This document shows positions 41,462 through 50,743 of a stretch of 64,000 nucleotides of DNA, one piece after another. The DNA lies in assembly GCF_000970455.1 (NCBI RefSeq), contig NZ_LAJG01000014.1:1-64000 (forward strand), read 5' to 3'. The first letter of the stretch is position 1, and each line of letters begins with the position of its first letter. Position numbers and translations under genes: made by a program. The notes beneath the pieces were generated by a model, which saw only the letters and a program-made list of their open reading frames with translations, was not told the origin of the DNA and ran no database searches. This stretch comes from Devosia soli (GTDB taxonomy: Bacteria; Pseudomonadota; Alphaproteobacteria; Rhizobiales; Devosiaceae).

Positions 41462-42433
41462 TCAGGGGGTGAGGATTACTGAGCCGGTCGTCTGTCGCCC
41501 TTCAAGCGCTTGATGCGCTTGCCTAGCATCGGCAAGCGGAAAGCGCGCCGAGATATCGACCTTGATGTCTCCCGATAGGATCGCACCGAATAGAGCTTCG
41601 GCACCGTCGAGGAGCACCGCTCGGTCGCCAAGATAAGTAGCCGTTGTCGGACGGGTCACGTAAAGAGAGCCCTTGCGCGCGAGAATGCCCAGGTCCGGGA
41701 CGGAGACGACGCCCGAGGCATTGCCGAAGCTGACCATGAGCCCCCTGGGCCGCAGGCAATTGAGCGAGGCATCAAAAGTCGCCTTGCCGACCCCGTCATA
41801 GACCACATCGACACCCCTGCCTCCGGTAATCTCTTTTACCCGCTCAGCAAAATCTTCGGTCCGATAGTCAATGACGTGATCGCAGCCATTTCTTTTCGCG
41901 AGCGCAACCTTTTCGGGCCCGCCAGCCGTGCCGATCACTTTAGCGCCCAGCGCCTTGGCCCATTGCGTGGCGATCTGGCCCGTGCCGCCTGCGGCAGCAT
42001 GCCAAAGGATCGTCTGTCCGGCTTCGACCTTCCACGTCATGAACAAAAGATAGTACGCGGTCAGCCCTTTGAGCAGAACAGCCGCCGCAGTCTCGTCGCT
42101 GATGCCATTGGGAATAGGTACCAGCCGATCTGCCGCGATCAGGCGCTCCTGCGCGTAAGCGCCGATCTGTCCTTGATAGCAGACACGATCCCCGACTTTG
42201 ACCGTGTGGACGTCAGGCCCGATGGCCTTGACCACCCCTGCCCCTTCATTGCCCCCCACGAAGGGCAGCGACACCGGATAGAGCCCGGAGCGCTGGTAGG
42301 TGTCGATGAAATTAAGGCCAATAGCTGTTTGTTCGATCAAAGCCTGACCGGGTCCCGGTTGAGCAACCGGCCAATCTTCAAGCGTCATGACGTCAGGTCC
42401 GCCCGTCTGGCGGATCACGATGGCCTTCGTCAT
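41462..42433 (-). CDS. NAD(P)H:quinone oxidoreductase, zinc-independent MDR family
   Basis: 323 residues, the size of QorA-type reductases. N-terminus MTKAIVIRQTGGPDVMTLEDWPV, family signature GNEGAGVVKAIGPDV, and the nucleotide-binding fold AAAGGTGQIATQWAKALGAKVIGTAGG. It lacks the cysteine-rich structural zinc loop of alcohol dehydrogenases. It would reduce quinones or enones with NADPH in the cytoplasm. The start overlaps the terC stop (42430-42433), so the two genes are coupled. Confidence 0.92.
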   Translation of the reverse strand: MTKAIVIRQTGGPDVMTLEDWPVAQPGPGQALIEQTAIGLNFIDTYQRSGLYPVSLPFVGGNEGAGVVKAIGPDVHTVKVGDRVCYQGQIGAYAQERLIAADRLVPIPNGISDETAAAVLLKGLTAYYLLFMTWKVEAGQTILWHAAAGGTGQIATQWAKALGAKVIGTAGGPEKVALAKRNGCDHVIDYRTEDFAERVKEITGGRGVDVVYDGVGKATFDASLNCLRPRGLMVSFGNASGVVSVPDLGILARKGSLYVTRPTTATYLGDRAVLLDGAEALFGAILSGDIKVDISARFPLADARQAHQALEGRQTTGSVILTP

Positions 42434-43311
42434 CGCGGAGTCTTCGGTTTGCGCGGCGCAGATTTGGGGCGCGATTGCGCTTGGCGCACATTGGCGGAAA
42501 CCGGACGTCTGTTGACGGCAGCAACGCCTGCTTCGGACGAGACCGAGCCGGTGTCGCCGGTGAATGGCGTTACTGGATGCTTCCCACCGCCCTTTGCCTT
42601 GCGGCTCTTGGCAAAAATGTTGATCGCCTCGACAAGCACCGAGAAAGCCATGGCCGAATAGATATAGCCCTTCGGAATGTGGAAGCCCAAGCCATCGGCC
42701 ACCAGGGTAACGCCGATCAGCAACAGGAAAGCCAGCGCCAGCATCTTGGTCGTCGGGTGATCGGCCACGAATTTGGCGATCGGGCCGGAGGCGACGAACA
42801 TCACGCCCACGGCAACGAGAACGGCTGCGACCATGACGGCGACCTGATCGGCCGGCACCATGCCTACGGCGGTGATGATCGAGTCGATCGAAAACACCAT
42901 GTCTATGACGACGATCTGGAGAAGGATAGCCTGGAGGCTAGCGGTCGCCGCTTCCTTCAGCCCGACTTCGTGCGGCTCTTCAATGGCCGCATGCATTTCA
43001 TGGGTCGCTTTATAAATAAGGAACGCGCCACCAGCGACGAGAATGATGTCCTTCCAGGAAAACGCATGCCCGAACGCGGTGAAGACCGGGTCCTGCAGCT
43101 GAACGATCCAGCTGATCAGGAACAGCAGGATGATGCGGAAGACCAGCGCCAGGCCGATGCCGAGCTTGCGGGCAAATTCGGCCTGCTCGCGTGGCAACCG
43201 CGAAACGAGCACCGAAATGAAGACGATGTTGTCGATCCCGAGGACGATCTCCATGACCGTCAGGGTTAGAAAAGCGACCCAGACATTAGGATCGTAGAGA
43301 AGCTCAAGCAT
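42430..43311 (-). CDS. TerC-family integral membrane protein
   Basis: 293 residues. TerC-family opening LLYDPNVWVAFLTLTVMEIVLGIDNIVFISVLVSRLP and the repeated acidic-in-membrane motif VVIDMVFSIDSIITAVGM are clear. About seven to eight transmembrane helices are followed by a cytoplasmic basic tail (RKAKGGGKHPVTPFTGDTG ... RPKSAPRKPKTPR). Related proteins are implicated in manganese or calcium export and metalation of secreted proteins. I looked for a yybP-ykoY-like manganese riboswitch in the 5' region (43312-43540) and saw none I could support. Confidence 0.92.
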   Translation of the reverse strand: MLELLYDPNVWVAFLTLTVMEIVLGIDNIVFISVLVSRLPREQAEFARKLGIGLALVFRIILLFLISWIVQLQDPVFTAFGHAFSWKDIILVAGGAFLIYKATHEMHAAIEEPHEVGLKEAATASLQAILLQIVVIDMVFSIDSIITAVGMVPADQVAVMVAAVLVAVGVMFVASGPIAKFVADHPTTKMLALAFLLLIGVTLVADGLGFHIPKGYIYSAMAFSVLVEAINIFAKSRKAKGGGKHPVTPFTGDTGSVSSEAGVAAVNRRPVSANVRQAQSRPKSAPRKPKTPR

Positions 43312-43540
43312 CGTGGGCTCCGAAAAGAGGATTCGTCATCACTGTAATGGGTTCTGGGCGTTTGTGGAGAGTAGTTTGCATGCACCATAACGCCGCGCGG
43401 CACTTCCGTTTCCGCTCTCAATGTCCGCGCAGTGGTTTTTTCTCTCCGGCCCCATCTGGAGAACTCCAATGCCACCTGCGCGCTGGCGGCGCCATCTCTG
43501 GTGGTGTTAGGGTTCGTCACCCACATGTCGGAACCTGATC

Positions 43541-43993
43541 ATGGAATCTTTTACGCCTCTGACGGCCGCGATTGGCGGCGCTTTGATCGGCCTCGCCTCG
43601 GCAATTCTCTGGCTCGGCAACGGCCGAATCGCTGGAATTTCCGGGATTTTCGGTCAATTGCTGCCCCCGGCGCAAAGCGTCCTCTGGCGTGCGGTGTTCA
43701 TCGTTGCGCTCGTCGCGGGCGCATGGGCGGCCGCGCGCTTTTTCCCCGAGCTTGGTGCTGGCGGCGTTGAGCCGGCGCGCCTCGTCGCGCCACCCACAGG
43801 GTGGAACATTCCCATGCCAATATGGCTCGTCGCCTCCGGCCTTCTCATTGGCTTCGGCACGCGCATCGGGAACGGCTGCACCTCAGGCCATGGTGTCTGC
43901 GGGTTGGCCCGCCTGTCGTTCCGGTCGCTCATCGCCGTCTGCGTCTTTTTTGGCGTAGCTGTCCTGACCGTTGCAGTGACGGGGATCGTCTGA
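43541..43993 (+). CDS. YeeE/YedE-family half transporter, N-terminal unit
   Basis: 150 residues with four to five membrane segments. Signature: LIGFGTRIGNGCTSGHGVCGLARLS, which has the conserved cysteine of YeeE/YedE sulphur-compound (thiosulfate) transporters. The start codon region has no strong Shine-Dalgarno. Its stop overlaps the next start in TGATG (43991-43995), so both halves are made together, probably as one membrane complex. Confidence 0.9.
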   Translation: MESFTPLTAAIGGALIGLASAILWLGNGRIAGISGIFGQLLPPAQSVLWRAVFIVALVAGAWAAARFFPELGAGGVEPARLVAPPTGWNIPMPIWLVASGLLIGFGTRIGNGCTSGHGVCGLARLSFRSLIAVCVFFGVAVLTVAVTGIV

Positions 43994-44457
43994 TGACCCG
44001 CCTGCCCTATCTTGCTACTGCCGCCCTTTCAGGCCTGCTCTTTGGTGTGGGTCTTTACGTTTCCCAGATGGTCGATCCTCTCAAAGTCCTCCGCTTTCTT
44101 GATTTCACAGCCATACCGTCCAGCGGTTGGGATCCGAGTCTGGCGTTCGTCATCGTGCCGGCAATTCTGGTCATGTTCGTCGCCGTGCGGATCAGCCGCA
44201 GGCGTACGGCGCCGCTCTTTGATGCACGCTTTAATGAACCCGAATATAAAGGCATTGATAGTCGGCTGGTCGGTGGTGCGGCCTTGTTCGGGATCGGCTG
44301 GGGTATGTCCGGCATCTGCCCGGGCCCGGCAATCTCGCTGATCGCCTTTCCGCCTGATGGTCTATGGATTTTTCTCGCCGCACTGGCGACGGGATCCCTT
44401 GCTGGCAGCTTGTTGCGGCCGCGCCAGCCCGCCCTGAAGACTGCGGAGGCAACATGA
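43993..44457 (+). CDS. YeeE/YedE-like half transporter (DUF6691), C-terminal unit
   Basis: 154 residues from the ATG at 43993. Contains ALSGLLFGVGLYVSQMVDPLKVLRFLDF and FGIGWGMSGICPGPAISLI, the second signature of the YeeE pair with its conserved cysteine. About four helices. It pairs with the gene before it and ends in an ATGA overlap with the UbiH-like gene, so the three genes form one operon. The likely substrate is a sulphur compound; the sequence does not decide which. Confidence 0.88.
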   Translation: MTRLPYLATAALSGLLFGVGLYVSQMVDPLKVLRFLDFTAIPSSGWDPSLAFVIVPAILVMFVAVRISRRRTAPLFDARFNEPEYKGIDSRLVGGAALFGIGWGMSGICPGPAISLIAFPPDGLWIFLAALATGSLAGSLLRPRQPALKTAEAT

Positions 44458-45620
44458 CTGAAAAAGACGCCGATATCATTGTCGTCGGTGGCGGACTGGC
44501 TGGCCTCGCTGCCGCGGTCAGCACAGCGCGTGCCGGCTACTCGGTCATCCACCTTGCCCCAAACGCCCCATCGGATCGACGCACTTCGGCACTAATGATG
44601 CCGAGTGTCAATTTCCTCGTCTCCTCCGGCCTTATCGAGGAGCCGGCCGAGCATGGCCATCCATTGACGGCCATTCGCATCATTGACGCCACGAACCGCC
44701 TCATTCGCGCTCCCGAAACGCTTTTCGATGCGCGTGAGGCTGGCTTGCCTGCGTTCGGCTGGAACTTTGCAAATGCTAGGCTGCTGGAGCGCTTCCAGGC
44801 CGCTGCACCCTCGAATGGTCTCATCACACGCTACGAGAGCGTTACTGCTTATTGTCGTGAGGATGGCATCGGCGTTGTCACACTGTCCGATGGCTCGACA
44901 GTGGGTGCCCCACTGGTCGTCGGCGCGGATGGAAAGAAGTCGCTCATTCGTGCGCAAGCCAGGATCGCGGCCCGCGAGCATAACTTCGAGGAAGCTGCGT
45001 TGGTTTGCGATCTCGAGCTCAGCCGCTCCATCGGCAGCACCTCGATCGAGTTGCATTATCCTCACGGGCCCTTCACGCTCGTTCCGGCTGGCGGCAAGCG
45101 TGCCAATCTGGTCTGGATCGATGAAGGAAAGGTTTTGCGCGACGCCCAGGCATCCGGCCCCGAAGCGCTGCTTTCGACGTTTCAGCAGAAATCGCAAAAC
45201 CTTTTTGGCGCGTTGAAACTTGCTTCGCCCAGCGTCGTCTTTCCGCTCAGCGTCTTGAGCGTCGCTCAGGCAGGATCAGGCGGTACTGTCCTCGTCGGAG
45301 AGTCTGCCCACGCGTTCCCACCCATCGGCGCCCAGGGCCTCAACCTTGGCCTGCGCGATGTCGCCGATCTCGTCGCCAGTCTGGCTGCCGCCGACAAGAC
45401 TGCGCTTGATTGGCCGGACCAGGTCAGCGCCGACTATTCCGATCGTCGCGCGGGTGATCTTGCACGCACCGGCACCGTTGTCGATGCGCTGTTCCGGTCG
45501 CTGCTCGCCGAAATGCTGCCGACACAAATGATGCGCGCGGGAGGTCTCTGGGCCCTCAAATTGCTCCCGCCATTGCGACGTCAGGCTTTTTCGCTCGGCA
45601 TGGGTAAGCGCTCAGCCTGA
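44454..45620 (+). CDS. UbiH/Coq6-family FAD-dependent monooxygenase
   Basis: 388 residues from the ATG at 44454. FAD-binding DIIVVGGGLAGLAAAVSTARAG at the N-terminus, the LVVGADGKKSLIR motif in the middle and VLVGESAHAFPPIGAQGLNLGLRDVADL near residue 280 are the family hallmarks of ubiquinone-biosynthesis hydroxylases (UbiH/UbiF/VisC/COQ6). It probably hydroxylates the quinone ring. Coupling to sulphur transporters by ATGA is unusual for a ubi gene. The gene ends just before the terminator at 45628-45661. Confidence 0.88.
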   Translation: MTEKDADIIVVGGGLAGLAAAVSTARAGYSVIHLAPNAPSDRRTSALMMPSVNFLVSSGLIEEPAEHGHPLTAIRIIDATNRLIRAPETLFDAREAGLPAFGWNFANARLLERFQAAAPSNGLITRYESVTAYCREDGIGVVTLSDGSTVGAPLVVGADGKKSLIRAQARIAAREHNFEEAALVCDLELSRSIGSTSIELHYPHGPFTLVPAGGKRANLVWIDEGKVLRDAQASGPEALLSTFQQKSQNLFGALKLASPSVVFPLSVLSVAQAGSGGTVLVGESAHAFPPIGAQGLNLGLRDVADLVASLAAADKTALDWPDQVSADYSDRRAGDLARTGTVVDALFRSLLAEMLPTQMMRAGGLWALKLLPPLRRQAFSLGMGKRSA

Positions 45621-45627
45621 CATAAAG

Positions 45628-45661
45628 GAAGAAGGGCGCAGCTTTCGCTGCGCCCTTCTTC
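45628..45661. terminator. Bidirectional rho-independent-type hairpin
   Basis: A perfect 15-bp stem (GAAGAAGGGCGCAGC with its complement) closes a TTTC loop, between the convergent UbiH-like and IalB genes. The A-rich and T-rich flanks of the stem let it act from both directions. Confidence 0.85.
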
Positions 45662-45680
45662 ATCATGATGATGAGTCGAC

Positions 45681-46421
45681 TTATTGAGCCGGCGGGGTCG
45701 CCGGTGCTTCGGTTCCGGCCGCCGGTGCGTCAGCACCCGGAGCGCCAGTCTGGTTAGTCAGTTCCTGGCGGAGCTGTTCGGCCCGATCCTGCAGAACTTG
45801 CTCGAGCGCATTTTCGCCCGACGTTTCCTGCTGGAACTGCTCAAAAGTCATGGCAGTGTCGCTGTCATAGGCCGCGGTGAAACCAGACAGGTTGATCTCG
45901 ATGGTGAGGTCCTGGTTCTGCCGGTTCTTGGCTGTAAGAGTGAGCTTGTTGCCGCCCTTGAGCGAATTCACATACTGCTCGTTGATCACGAGCTGCGTGG
46001 CGCACGAGGTCGGGTCGCAGATCATGTAGGGTACGCGGACGGGCTTCGCCCCGTCGATCTGCCAGGTGAGGCCGAACGGCAAGAGGACCCCGAGCGGCAC
46101 GGCTGCGACGGCGAGAAGACGCGATTCCTGGCCTGGATCGTCACGCAGGAGGAACGAGCCAAGGAACTGCCCATTGGCGAGCACCACTTGGCGCATGATG
46201 CAGGCCTTCTGCCCATCTGGCAGCGGATCGCAAACCTTGAGCCAGTTCTGCGCCGGGCTGGCAGCGGCAGCGTTTGCATCGGCAGCTGGGGGAGTGGCCG
46301 GAGCCTCGGCAGCGGGAGCGTCCGGCGCGGGTGTGGTGGTCTCCTGAGCGAAAGCCGACAGCGGCGAGAGCAGCAAGGCAGCCGCAGTCAAACCGGCAAC
46401 GAGGGGTTTCCTGAATTCCAT
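45681..46421 (-). CDS. Invasion-associated locus B (IalB) family secreted protein
   Basis: 246 residues from the ATG at 46421 (MEFRKPLVAG); the frame extends upstream, but a cleavable signal peptide starts there: LTAAALLLSPLSAFAQ. After an alanine/proline-rich stretch comes the IalB domain: NWLKVCDPLPDGQKACIMRQ, GVLLPFGLTWQIDGAKPVRVPYMICDPTSCATQLVI, with four cysteines in two likely disulphide pairs. Probably periplasmic. The IalB name comes from Bartonella; in free-living relatives its role is not established. Confidence 0.9.
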   Translation of the reverse strand: MEFRKPLVAGLTAAALLLSPLSAFAQETTTPAPDAPAAEAPATPPAADANAAAASPAQNWLKVCDPLPDGQKACIMRQVVLANGQFLGSFLLRDDPGQESRLLAVAAVPLGVLLPFGLTWQIDGAKPVRVPYMICDPTSCATQLVINEQYVNSLKGGNKLTLTAKNRQNQDLTIEINLSGFTAAYDSDTAMTFEQFQQETSGENALEQVLQDRAEQLRQELTNQTGAPGADAPAAGTEAPATPPAQ

Positions 46422-46564
46422 AGAGTGTCCTTGCCTTCCTTGGCGGTCTTGGCGGCACTCCGCCACCTAGAAACTTACCTGCCCTTCAAGGGCTCAAATC
46501 GGGCAATAACATGACCGGAACCCCTTGCCAAAATATTATGACCCGCGAAAGTCTTCCCTGGCCC

Positions 46565-49500
46565 TCAAACCCCTGCTTCGGCCAGTTTCGCGAGCTTTGA
46601 GAGGATCGCAGCGGTGCCCTTGAGACGCTGTTCCGGGCTTGGCCAGTTGCGCGAGAACACGAGTTTCTGATCGGGCTTGATGCGAACCTGGTTTGCAGGA
46701 TCGCTAACAAGTTTCACCAGGCCAGCCGGGTTGGGGAATTCCCGGTTCCGCAGCGTCAGCACTGCACCCTTGGGACCAGCATCAACCTTCTCGACATTGG
46801 CCTGCCGGCAGAGCGACTTGACGAGGATGACCTTGAGCAGCGCCTCGACTTCCTCCGGCAGCGATCCGAATCGGTCGATAAGCTCGGCACCAGCCGCATC
46901 GATATCGCGAATGTCGCTAAGATCGCCCAATTTGCGATAAAGCTGCATGCGCAGCGTAAGGTCGGGCACATAGTGCTCGGGGATCATCACCGGCATGCCG
47001 AGCGAAATAGCCGGACTCCACTCGTTACGATCCTCGTATTCCTCTTCGCCATTCTTGAGCGAGGCGACTGCCTCTTCGAGCATCGATTGGTAGAGCTCAT
47101 ATCCAACCTCACGGATATGTCCGGATTGCTCGTCCCCGAGAAGATTACCCGCACCACGAATATCGAGATCGTGACTCGCAAGCTGGAAGCCGGCCCCAAG
47201 GCTTTCGAGCGATTGCAACACGCCGAGGCGCCGCTCGGCGGTATCGGTCAGCTTCTTGTCTGGCGGCACGGTAAAAAGCGCATACGCGCGCTGCTTGCCG
47301 CGGCCGACGCGCCCACGGATCTGATAAAGCTGCGCCAAGCCAAAATTGTCGGCGCGATGCACGATCAGCGTATTGGCATTCGGAATATCGAGCCCGGATT
47401 CGACGATAGTCGTGGCAAGCAAAACGTCGAACTTGCCATCGTAAAAGGCATTCATGATGTCGTCGAGTTCGCCCGGCGCCATCTGGCCATTGGCGGCGAC
47501 GAATGAAACTTCCGGCACCTGCTGGCGCAGGAACTCGGCGATATCAGGCTGGTCCTTGATCCGCGGAACGACGTAAAAGCTTTGCCCGCCGCGATATTTT
47601 TCGCGCAACAGCGCCTCGCGGATCGAGAGCGGGTCAAAGGGTGAAATGAACGTTCGGATCGTCAGGCGATCGACCGGCGGCGTCGCAAGCAGGCTGAGAT
47701 CACGCACGCCGGTGAGCGCCAGTTGCAGCGTACGCGGAATCGGGGTGGCCGTCAGCGTCAGCACGTGAACATTGGCCTTGAGTTCCTTGAGGCGCTCCTT
47801 GTGCGACACGCCAAAATGCTGCTCTTCGTCGATGATCAGAAGTCCCAGGTCCTTGAACTTAATTGTCTTGGACAAGAGCGCATGAGTGCCGACGACGATA
47901 TCGACCTGCCCGTCGGCAAGGCCTTCCTTGGTCGCTTTGAGTTCGTTGGCGCTGACCATGCGCGAGGCGTGGCGCACGCGCACCGGTAGGCCTTGGAAGC
48001 GTTCCGAGAATGTCTTGAAATGCTGGCGGGCCAGCAGCGTCGTCGGCACGACGACCGCCACCTGCTTGCCTGACAGCGCCACGGCAAAGGCCGCGCGCAA
48101 TGCCACCTCGGTCTTGCCGAAACCCACATCGCCGCAGACGAGGCGGTCCATGACCTTGCCCGAGGTGATGTCATCGAACACAGCCTCGATCGCCGTAAGC
48201 TGGTCCTCGGTTTCCTCATATGGGAAGCGCGCAGCGAATTCGTCATATGCTCCAGCATTGATGTCGATGATATCGGCCTTGGTGAGCAGGCGCTGCGCGG
48301 CGAGCTTGATAAGCTGCTCCGCCATTTCGCGGATGCGCTTCTTGAGCTTGCCCTTCTTTGCCTGCCAGGCAACGCCACCGAGCTTGTCGAGCGTGACGCT
48401 GGCATCGTCCGACCCGTAGCGGGTCAGCAACTCGATGTTTTCGACCGGCAGATAAAGCTTCGTCTCTCCGGCATATTGCAGCTCAACGCATTCATGCGGC
48501 GCCCCGCCCGCTTCGATGACCTTGAGCCCGAGAAAGCGCCCAATGCCGTGATCGACATGGACAACGAGATCGCCTGCGGAAAGCGATGCGGCTTCGGTCA
48601 GCGCATCCGACGCCTTCTTCTTGCGCTGCGGCCGCAAAATGCGCTCGCCCAGAATATCCTGCTCGGAAAGAACGAGGAGATCATCGGTCTCGAAACCGGT
48701 TTCGAGCGGCAGCACAACAAGCGAAGTCGTCGCCGCGCTGGTCGTCTCGGCATCGCGCCAGTTTTCCGCCATGCGCGGATTGGTCAGCCCGTGATCCTTG
48801 AGCACCTGCGCCATGCGATCGCGCGTACCCGCGCTCCAGCATGCGACGACGGCGCGGCGGCCGGCACGGCGTTCGGCCAAAAGCCTCTTCACCACTGCTT
48901 CAAAAAGATTGACGTCTGAAGCGGCGCGCTCTGCCGCGAAACTCGGCGCGATATGTCCGCCAGCGTCGTCGCCCTTCTTCGTATTGGGCGAAAGGAACGG
49001 CGAAAACTGGACCACGGTGGCGCCCGCAAGAGCCTGCGGCGCAAGATCGAGATCATAAAGCAGATCGGGCTTGATCGGCTTATAGGGAGCCCCCGCTCCG
49101 GCAATCGGAGGCGCCAGGCGTGCAGCCTCACGCGCATCATAGTAATCGCGGATCTGCGTCGCGCGCTCGGCATAAGCCTCGCCCACTTGATCATCGAAAA
49201 CGAATGGCGCGTCGCCGACATAGTCTGCCAAGCGATCCATATGTTCATAGAAAAACGGCAGCCAGTGCTCGGTGCCCGAATAGCGGGAGCCGCCGCTGAC
49301 CGAGGCATAGAGCGTATCGTCGACCGTATTCCCGCCAAACGCCGCCGTGTAATTTTGCCGGAAGCGCTTGATGGTTTCCTCATTAAGAATGACTTCGCTC
49401 ATCGGCGTCAGGTCAACACGCTCCAGCGTCCCGGTGGTTCGCTGGCTGTCGGGATCGAAGGTGCGGATCGATTCGAGCTGGCTGCCAAAAAAATCGAACC

Positions 49501-50050
49501 GCAGTGGCGCAGCGGCACTCGCTGGATAGAGATCGACAAGACCACCCCGGACGGCGAACTCACCGCTCTCGCGCACGGTCGGCACCCGCAGATAGCCATT
49601 GTTCGACGCCCAGGCGATCAGCCTCTCGCTGTCGACGACACGTCCGACTGCCGCCGAAAACGACATGCTTTCGACCACGTCGCGTGGCGGCAATTTCTGG
49701 ATCAGCGCGTTGACGGCGGTGAGCACCACGGCGCCCTTGCCGCCGCTCGTCAGTGTCGCCAGCGTGCTCATGCGTGCAGCGATGGTAACGTTATTGGGCG
49801 ATACACGGTCATAGGGCAGACAGTCCCATGCCGGCAACGTTAGAATGGTGTGGCCGGGCAACATGGCGCCGAGCACTTCGGCCATCCGCTGCAAGCGCCG
49901 CCCGTCCCGCGCGACAAAGACTATGCTCGCGGCATCATCGGGCGCGGCCTTGAGCCGATCCTCCACCAGCCTGGCGAGCACCACTGGCTGCATGCCATCG
50001 GGCACATTGGAGATCGTCCGGACGGAGGGAAGACCGCTCATCTCATTCAT
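46565..50050 (-). CDS. mfd: Transcription-repair coupling factor Mfd
   Basis: 1161 residues from the ATG at 50050, which overlaps the sdhE stop (ATGA); an in-frame extension upstream lies inside sdhE and is ignored. Order: UvrB-like N-terminal domains (FVARDGRRLQRMAE, ESGEFAVRGGLVDLYP), the RNA polymerase interaction domain VVHVDHGIGRFLGL near residue 495, translocase motor with Walker A VCGDVGFGKTEVALRAA near 637, DEEQHFG near 740 and RGRVGRGKQRAYALF, and the C-terminal TRCF domain. It releases stalled RNA polymerase and recruits UvrA. Complete and normal length. Confidence 0.96.
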   Translation of the reverse strand: MNEMSGLPSVRTISNVPDGMQPVVLARLVEDRLKAAPDDAASIVFVARDGRRLQRMAEVLGAMLPGHTILTLPAWDCLPYDRVSPNNVTIAARMSTLATLTSGGKGAVVLTAVNALIQKLPPRDVVESMSFSAAVGRVVDSERLIAWASNNGYLRVPTVRESGEFAVRGGLVDLYPASAAAPLRFDFFGSQLESIRTFDPDSQRTTGTLERVDLTPMSEVILNEETIKRFRQNYTAAFGGNTVDDTLYASVSGGSRYSGTEHWLPFFYEHMDRLADYVGDAPFVFDDQVGEAYAERATQIRDYYDAREAARLAPPIAGAGAPYKPIKPDLLYDLDLAPQALAGATVVQFSPFLSPNTKKGDDAGGHIAPSFAAERAASDVNLFEAVVKRLLAERRAGRRAVVACWSAGTRDRMAQVLKDHGLTNPRMAENWRDAETTSAATTSLVVLPLETGFETDDLLVLSEQDILGERILRPQRKKKASDALTEAASLSAGDLVVHVDHGIGRFLGLKVIEAGGAPHECVELQYAGETKLYLPVENIELLTRYGSDDASVTLDKLGGVAWQAKKGKLKKRIREMAEQLIKLAAQRLLTKADIIDINAGAYDEFAARFPYEETEDQLTAIEAVFDDITSGKVMDRLVCGDVGFGKTEVALRAAFAVALSGKQVAVVVPTTLLARQHFKTFSERFQGLPVRVRHASRMVSANELKATKEGLADGQVDIVVGTHALLSKTIKFKDLGLLIIDEEQHFGVSHKERLKELKANVHVLTLTATPIPRTLQLALTGVRDLSLLATPPVDRLTIRTFISPFDPLSIREALLREKYRGGQSFYVVPRIKDQPDIAEFLRQQVPEVSFVAANGQMAPGELDDIMNAFYDGKFDVLLATTIVESGLDIPNANTLIVHRADNFGLAQLYQIRGRVGRGKQRAYALFTVPPDKKLTDTAERRLGVLQSLESLGAGFQLASHDLDIRGAGNLLGDEQSGHIREVGYELYQSMLEEAVASLKNGEEEYEDRNEWSPAISLGMPVMIPEHYVPDLTLRMQLYRKLGDLSDIRDIDAAGAELIDRFGSLPEEVEALLKVILVKSLCRQANVEKVDAGPKGAVLTLRNREFPNPAGLVKLVSDPANQVRIKPDQKLVFSRNWPSPEQRLKGTAAILSKLAKLAEAGV

Positions 50051-50325
50051 TGCTCGATCCGTGCCTGATGGTCGGAGACAACCCGATCGAGAAAATCGCG
50101 ATCGACATGCGCTGGCGGCTCCTCCTGCCGCATGACCCATTTGAGCAGCGGCGGGTCTTCCTCGTCCATAAGTGCTTCCAGCCGATCGAGCGTCGCACTG
50201 TCGAATTCCTCGATATTGGCGTCGCAGAACGGGCCGAGGACGAGGTCCATCTCCTTCGTTCCGCGGTGCCACGCACGATAGCGCAAGCGCTTGCGGCGAA
50301 TAGCAATATCCTCACCGGCTGTCAT
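50047..50325 (-). CDS. sdhE: Succinate dehydrogenase flavinylation factor SdhE
   Basis: 92 residues: RRKRLRYRAWHRGTKEMDLVLGPF contains the invariant RG motif (R-G-x-x-E-x-D) of SdhE/SDH5, followed by the four-helix EFDSATLDRLEALMDEEDPPLLKWVM. It helps attach FAD to SdhA. It lies upstream of mfd with a 4-base overlap. Confidence 0.95.
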   Translation of the reverse strand: MTAGEDIAIRRKRLRYRAWHRGTKEMDLVLGPFCDANIEEFDSATLDRLEALMDEEDPPLLKWVMRQEEPPAHVDRDFLDRVVSDHQARIEQ

Positions 50326-50442
50326 TTTACGACACCATGATCAAAGTTTGTTCTCGATTTGGACAGGTCTTTACGCGCAAACGCAACGCTTGTCACGGCA
50401 GCTAATGCTGCCGGGCGTGAATGGTTTCCGCATTAACCGGCT

Positions 50443-50598
50443 TCAGCTTACAGCGAGCCAGTAAAGATAGAGCGCACCGAAAAACAGCACCCAGGCAACG
50501 CCGGCAAGCGCAACCGCGCTGATCATCCTGATGCGGCGCGGCCCGTCATCGAGCGCACTGAATTGCCTCGTGCCATAAAGATCGTGAACCTTGGGCAT
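50443..50598 (-). CDS. 51-residue single-span membrane protein
   Basis: A short frame with GGGAGGGG just before the ATG at 50598. The peptide begins MPKVHDLYGTRQFSALDDGPRR and ends in one hydrophobic helix, ISAVALAGVAWVLFFGALYLYWLAV. The strong ribosome binding site, the clean N-terminal soluble/C-terminal membrane layout and the position upstream of sdhE-mfd support a real gene. Function unknown. A GGAAC-TTTT-GTTCC palindrome lies 14 bases upstream. Confidence 0.7.
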   Translation of the reverse strand: MPKVHDLYGTRQFSALDDGPRRIRMISAVALAGVAWVLFFGALYLYWLAVS

Positions 50599-50743
50599 CG
50601 CCCCTCCCGCTGGAACTTTTGTTCCTTGTTAGGGACTAGCTTGTTCCGTTAACCACCGCTTTGCAAGTCGTAATACTCAGGTGCCTTTCTGAAGCTGGTG
50701 CACGCGCCGCCCCGAGCCGCTAAACTTGGGAAGGAGAAGAATC

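Noticed and set aside
41025..41513. 162-codon plus-strand frame over the tRNA-Ser region
   Set aside because: It runs through the tRNA gene and into the oxidoreductase gene on the opposite strand, with no protein-like features.
43312..43540. Possible manganese riboswitch upstream of the TerC gene
   Set aside because: The conserved yybP-ykoY core could not be found on either strand.
50612..50625. LexA box at GGAACTTTTGTTCC upstream of the small membrane gene
   Set aside because: The alphaproteobacterial LexA site is a GTTC-N7-GTTC direct repeat, and the spacing here does not match.
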